Source: Desulfobacula sp.
GTDB taxonomy: Bacteria > Desulfobacterota > Desulfobacteria > Desulfobacterales > Desulfobacteraceae
Length of the DNA stretch: 8,828 nucleotides
Direction of reading: 5' to 3'
Assembly: GCA_029940235.1 (NCBI GenBank)
Contig: JAOZRI010000081.1
Location: 1-8,828, forward strand
Shown here: positions 6,105 to 8,828 of the stretch, piece by piece
Layout: the number at the start of each line of letters is the position of its first letter
Numbering within the stretch: position 1 is the first letter of the stretch
Program-made: the position numbers and the translations under genes
Notes under the pieces: generated by a model
What the model saw: the letters and a program-made list of their open reading frames with translations, nothing else
Database searches by the model: none
What the model was told of the DNA's origin: nothing

Positions 6105-7304
6105 GTGAATTTTAAGAATAAGAATATTCTTCTTGGAGTTACAGGCGGCATTGCTGCATATAAAGCTGTTGAACTTTTAAGATTATTGAAAAAAGCAGGA
6201 GCCAATGTCAATGTAGTCATGACCCACAGTGCAAAAAAATTTGTGGGCAGGACTACATTTGAAGTTTTGTCGGAGAACAAGGTTTTACTTGATCTGTTTT
6301 CAGATACTGAATCCTCAGTAACACATATTGATCTTGCCACAAATGCTCACGCAGTTCTTATTGCTCCTGCAACTGCAAATATTATTGCAAAACTTGCCCA
6401 GGGTATTGCAGATGATGCTTTGACAACTACCATGCTTGCCGTTACATCTCCTGTGATGATTTGTCCTTCCATGAATAGTGATATGTATGCAAATATTCGG
6501 GTACAGAGGAATCTTGATATTCTTGAAGAGGATGGATTTAATATTCTTGACCCTGATTCAGGTGTTCTGGCCTGTAAGAGTGTCGGAGCAGGAAGACTGC
6601 CAGATCCCTGGTTTATTTTTGACAGATTTGAGGCAATGCTGGTGAAAAAGGATTTAAAGAATAAAAAAATTCTTATTTCTGCCGGCCCCACTGTTGAGGC
6701 TATAGATCCTGTCAGGTTTGTCAGTAACCACTCTTCGGGCAAAATGGGTTATGCAATTGCACAGGCTGCGGAAAAAAGGGGAGGGCAGGTAACCATGGTT
6801 TCAGGACCTGTCAGTCTTGACCCTCCTGTCGGAGTTGAGTGCATTGATGTTGTAAGCTGTGAAGAGATGGCTCAACAGATGCTTTCACATCTTCCTGGAT
6901 CTGATATTATTATAAAGGTTGCAGCAGTGGCAGATTATAAACCCGTGGATCCTGCAGATAATAAAATAAAGAAAAAAGATCATGGTAAAAATATAGCCAT
7001 ATCATTGATAGAGAATCCTGATATTATAAAACTCATTGGAGCTAAGAAAACAAAAGAGCAGTTCCTTGTGGGATTTGCAGCAGAAACCAATGATCTTGAA
7101 AAAAATGCATTATTGAAAATCAAGAAAAAAAATCTTGATATGATTGCCGCCAACCTTGTTGGCTCTTCTGATTCAGGATTTAAAGCAGATACAAACAAAG
7201 TTAAACTTTTTTCCAGGGATGGTTCATCTCTTGATATTCCTTTAATGGAGAAGAGCAAACTTGCCAACATCCTTTTAGATCATATTATTGAAAAAATTGG
7301 ATAG
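6105..7304 (+). CDS. coaBC: CoaBC: phosphopantothenoylcysteine decarboxylase / phosphopantothenate-cysteine ligase
   Basis: A bifunctional 399-aa cytosolic enzyme making 4'-phosphopantetheine for coenzyme A. The CoaB half joins 4'-phosphopantothenate to cysteine using CTP. The FMN-dependent CoaC half then decarboxylates the product. The N-terminal CoaC flavoprotein domain (about 5-180) has the GVTGGIAAYK FMN-binding loop, catalytic H74 in THIDL, PSMN (121-124, usually PAMN) and C157 in the substrate-recognition flap ACKSVGAGRL. The CoaB domain (about 187-399) has ISAGPTVEAIDPVRF, N208 in SNHSSGKMG, and KIKK (287-290), whose K289 matches the catalytic lysine of E. coli. Length is normal. The start is a GTG with only a weak upstream AGATAGAG; it is supported because the FMN motif begins 11 residues later and the next Met is residue 39. 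It lies 14 bases after the lipoprotein gene and 8 bases before the UDG-like gene. Confidence 0.97.
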   Translation: MNFKNKNILLGVTGGIAAYKAVELLRLLKKAGANVNVVMTHSAKKFVGRTTFEVLSENKVLLDLFSDTESSVTHIDLATNAHAVLIAPATANIIAKLAQGIADDALTTTMLAVTSPVMICPSMNSDMYANIRVQRNLDILEEDGFNILDPDSGVLACKSVGAGRLPDPWFIFDRFEAMLVKKDLKNKKILISAGPTVEAIDPVRFVSNHSSGKMGYAIAQAAEKRGGQVTMVSGPVSLDPPVGVECIDVVSCEEMAQQMLSHLPGSDIIIKVAAVADYKPVDPADNKIKKKDHGKNIAISLIENPDIIKLIGAKKTKEQFLVGFAAETNDLEKNALLKIKKKNLDMIAANLVGSSDSGFKADTNKVKLFSRDGSSLDIPLMEKSKLANILLDHIIEKIG

Positions 7305-7312
7305 AGTTCAGT

Positions 7313-7900
7313 ATGAATAGTGATGTCCAAAAAGGGCCAGATTCTGTAAAAATTCAATTTTCCAGGGTAATTAAAGATTTTTCCCAATATCTCTCTTTTC
7401 AGAAAAATCATGGAAACAGATTTTTTGCAATTTCAAAGGAATCTGAATCTTTGATGGAAAAATGGGGAGAAACGAGTCAGTCACAAGAGCCTTTTTTTTT
7501 CCAGGGCAGTGAAAATGCAGATATCTTTATTATTGACAGTGGAACAGCTTTTTTTAAAGGCAAAAGCGGTGAGTTGTTAATCAAGATTATTGCAGCCATG
7601 AAGTTGACAACAGATTGTGTATTTATCTGTAATGCAGGTGATGTAAAAGCTGTTGATGAAAAAATAAAAATAGTTGCTCCCAGAGTTATCATTACCCTTG
7701 GCTCAAAAGCAGTTCAATTATTATTGGATATAAAGCAGCCCCTGGAAAAATTTCAAGGCAAATTTCATGAATATGATGGCATTAAAGTCATGCCAACCTT
7801 TCATCCTTCCCTGCTTTTAAAACATAAAGAGTATAAACGTCATGTGTGGGAAGATATGAAGCAGGTTATGGAATATACAGGCATTAGATATGGAGCCTGA
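7313..7900 (+). CDS. Degenerate family-4-like uracil-DNA glycosylase fold protein
   Basis: A 195-aa protein whose C-terminal two thirds follow the family 4 uracil-DNA glycosylase plan: KSGELLIKIIAAMKL (84-98), VFICN (103-107), PRVIITLGSKAVQLLL (123-138), and the conserved PTFHPSLLL (161-169) with KRHVWEDMK after it. Family 4 enzymes normally also carry a GEAPG-type motif, an N-terminal CxxC, and a CRPP-NRxP loop with two more cysteines that bind a 4Fe-4S cluster. Here GEAPG is replaced by IIDSGTAFF, the CRPP loop is cut short after CNAGD, and the only cysteines are C102 and C106. It is therefore probably inactive as a glycosylase, or has another role such as DNA binding. The ATG is 8 bases after coaBC, and the 3' end overlaps xerC by 11 bases. 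A run of nine T (7492-7500) is within the frame but does not break it. Confidence 0.82.
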   Translation: MNSDVQKGPDSVKIQFSRVIKDFSQYLSFQKNHGNRFFAISKESESLMEKWGETSQSQEPFFFQGSENADIFIIDSGTAFFKGKSGELLIKIIAAMKLTTDCVFICNAGDVKAVDEKIKIVAPRVIITLGSKAVQLLLDIKQPLEKFQGKFHEYDGIKVMPTFHPSLLLKHKEYKRHVWEDMKQVMEYTGIRYGA

Positions 7901-8822
7901 TGACTTCATAGAATCTGGCAGCCTTCTGATAATTGACAGCTTTATTGATGCCCTTAAAGCAGAAAAAGGATACTCTGTGCATACGTGCCGAGCATATCGT
8001 TCAGATGTTTTAAATTTTATCGGTTTTGTTTTACAAGATCAAAAAATTAAAAAGAGTGCTGACAAGAAGATCTTTCTAAAACAGATAAGATCCCTTGATA
8101 AAAATACCATAAGAAAATATCTTGCCATACTTGTAAGATCAGGAAAATCCAAGCGCACTATTTCAAGGAAACTGTCATCTCTTAAGGCATTTTTTGATTA
8201 TTTGATAAAATTTGGAACTATTAAGACAAATCCAGCTGACATGATACCTTTTCCAAAACTTGAGAAAACCATACCAAAGTTTATTAATATTGAAGATCTG
8301 TTCAAGCTTCTTGATTCTATCAAGACAGATACACTGCTTGATAAAAGAAATCTTGCCATGTTTGAAACCTTTTACTCCACAGGGATGCGGGTGTCAGAGA
8401 TGGAAGGCTTGAACATGGAAAATATTGACTTTAAAAGGCAAATGATTAAAGTCTTTGGAAAGGGTTCAAAGGAGAGGATTGTACCGGTGGGTAAAAGAGC
8501 TTTAACAGCCATAAGAAATTACAGAAGGTGTTTAAAAGAAAATTTTATTCCTGTTTTTTTAAATAAGAATTTTTCACGATTAAGCTCCAGATCCATTCGG
8601 CGGACTCTGGATATATTAGTTAGAGAGTGTGGATTGAATATGCCTGTTTCACCCCATACCCTGCGCCACTCCTTTGCTACGCATATGCTGGATTCCGGAG
8701 CAGATTTAAGGGGGATCCAGGAGATTCTGGGTCATGCAAGCTTATCCACAACTCAAATTTATACCCATGTGAGTATGGATAAGCTTATGCAGGTTTATGA
8801 CAAGGCACATCCAAGAAGCTGA
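7890..8822 (+). CDS. xerC: Tyrosine recombinase XerC
   Basis: A 310-aa site-specific recombinase that, with XerD and FtsK, resolves chromosome dimers at dif near the terminus. The N-terminal SAM-like core-binding domain spans about 13-112 (YSVHTCRAYRSDVLNF). The catalytic domain spans about 130-305 with the full set: R167 in GMRVSE, K191 in GKGSKERIVPVG, H256 and R259 in HTLRH, H282 in LGHASLSTTQIY, and nucleophile Y291. Length is close to the usual 295-305. The start ATG overlaps the previous gene by 11 bases in another frame, implying translational coupling; there is no strong Shine-Dalgarno. A phage integrase is unlikely given the compact size and operon position, and the TGA/ATG overlap at the right edge fits the common xerC-hslV-hslU order. 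XerC versus XerD is called by context, since the two are close paralogues. Confidence 0.93.
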   Translation: MEPDDFIESGSLLIIDSFIDALKAEKGYSVHTCRAYRSDVLNFIGFVLQDQKIKKSADKKIFLKQIRSLDKNTIRKYLAILVRSGKSKRTISRKLSSLKAFFDYLIKFGTIKTNPADMIPFPKLEKTIPKFINIEDLFKLLDSIKTDTLLDKRNLAMFETFYSTGMRVSEMEGLNMENIDFKRQMIKVFGKGSKERIVPVGKRALTAIRNYRRCLKENFIPVFLNKNFSRLSSRSIRRTLDILVRECGLNMPVSPHTLRHSFATHMLDSGADLRGIQEILGHASLSTTQIYTHVSMDKLMQVYDKAHPRS

Positions 8823-8828
8823 TGTTTG
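8822..8828 (+). CDS. Probable start of the next gene, perhaps hslV (7 bases only)
   Basis: An ATG at 8822-8824 overlaps the xerC stop TGA by one base and is followed by TTT G, giving Met-Phe and the first base of the third codon. HslV proteases often begin Met-Phe-x-Gly-Thr-Thr and commonly follow xerC, so this fits. Seven bases are not enough to prove it. Confidence 0.3.

Noticed and set aside
7890..8822. The tyrosine recombinase as the integrase of a mobile element carrying the defence genes
   Set aside because: It is compact, overlaps its upstream neighbour in the coaBC operon and fits xerC-hslV order. No attachment-site repeats were seen flanking the minus-strand cluster in this window.
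1..8828. CRISPR array or insertion sequence
   Set aside because: No regularly spaced repeats and no transposase frame or terminal inverted repeats were found on either strand.

Overview
The window is AT-rich bacterial DNA split by one divergent intergenic region (5287-5586). Everything to the left is on the minus strand and everything to the right is on the plus strand. The right half has a housekeeping layout: a small lipoprotein, coaBC, a uracil-DNA-glycosylase-like gene, then xerC. The last seven bases fit the start of hslV. From general knowledge, a xerC-hslV neighbourhood, together with a coaBC-UDG pair and this base composition, suggests a Desulfobacterota (deltaproteobacterial) sulfate reducer, perhaps Desulfobacteraceae. 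This is an inference from layout and not a species call.

Left half (1-5286, minus strand, read right to left): an unrecognised 277-aa helical protein, a 433-aa BrxD-family (DUF2791) P-loop ATPase, a second divergent 466-aa ATPase of the same type, and an SF2 Lhr/BrxHI-like helicase that runs off the left edge after 539 codons. BrxD plus BrxHI is the accessory pair of type 2 and type 6 BREX phage-defence systems. No PglX methyltransferase, PglZ phosphatase or BrxC/PglY is visible here. The doubled ATPase and the unknown leading protein do not match a BREX gene order I know. This is the best candidate for a little-described system, probably a BREX-related, nucleotide-driven DNA-translocation or surveillance module. 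More of it may lie beyond position 1.

Middle (5287-5586): 300 bases with no gene I can support, but dense in dyads and repeats. These include a CRP-like palindrome (5334-5355) in the probable promoter of the defence operon, an 11-base direct repeat in that operon's leader, a TGACAAA/TTTGTCA dyad over a TTGACA -35 box, a 9-base inverted repeat upstream of the lipoprotein, and a short tRNA-Ser-like stretch.

Right half (5587-8828, plus strand): four tightly packed genes that are probably one operon. It supplies phosphopantetheine for coenzyme A (CoaBC), a glycosylase-fold protein that has lost its catalytic and iron-sulfur motifs, and a complete tyrosine recombinase with all catalytic residues (XerC). 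The two halves share only the divergent promoter region, and nothing in the sequence shows a functional link between them.
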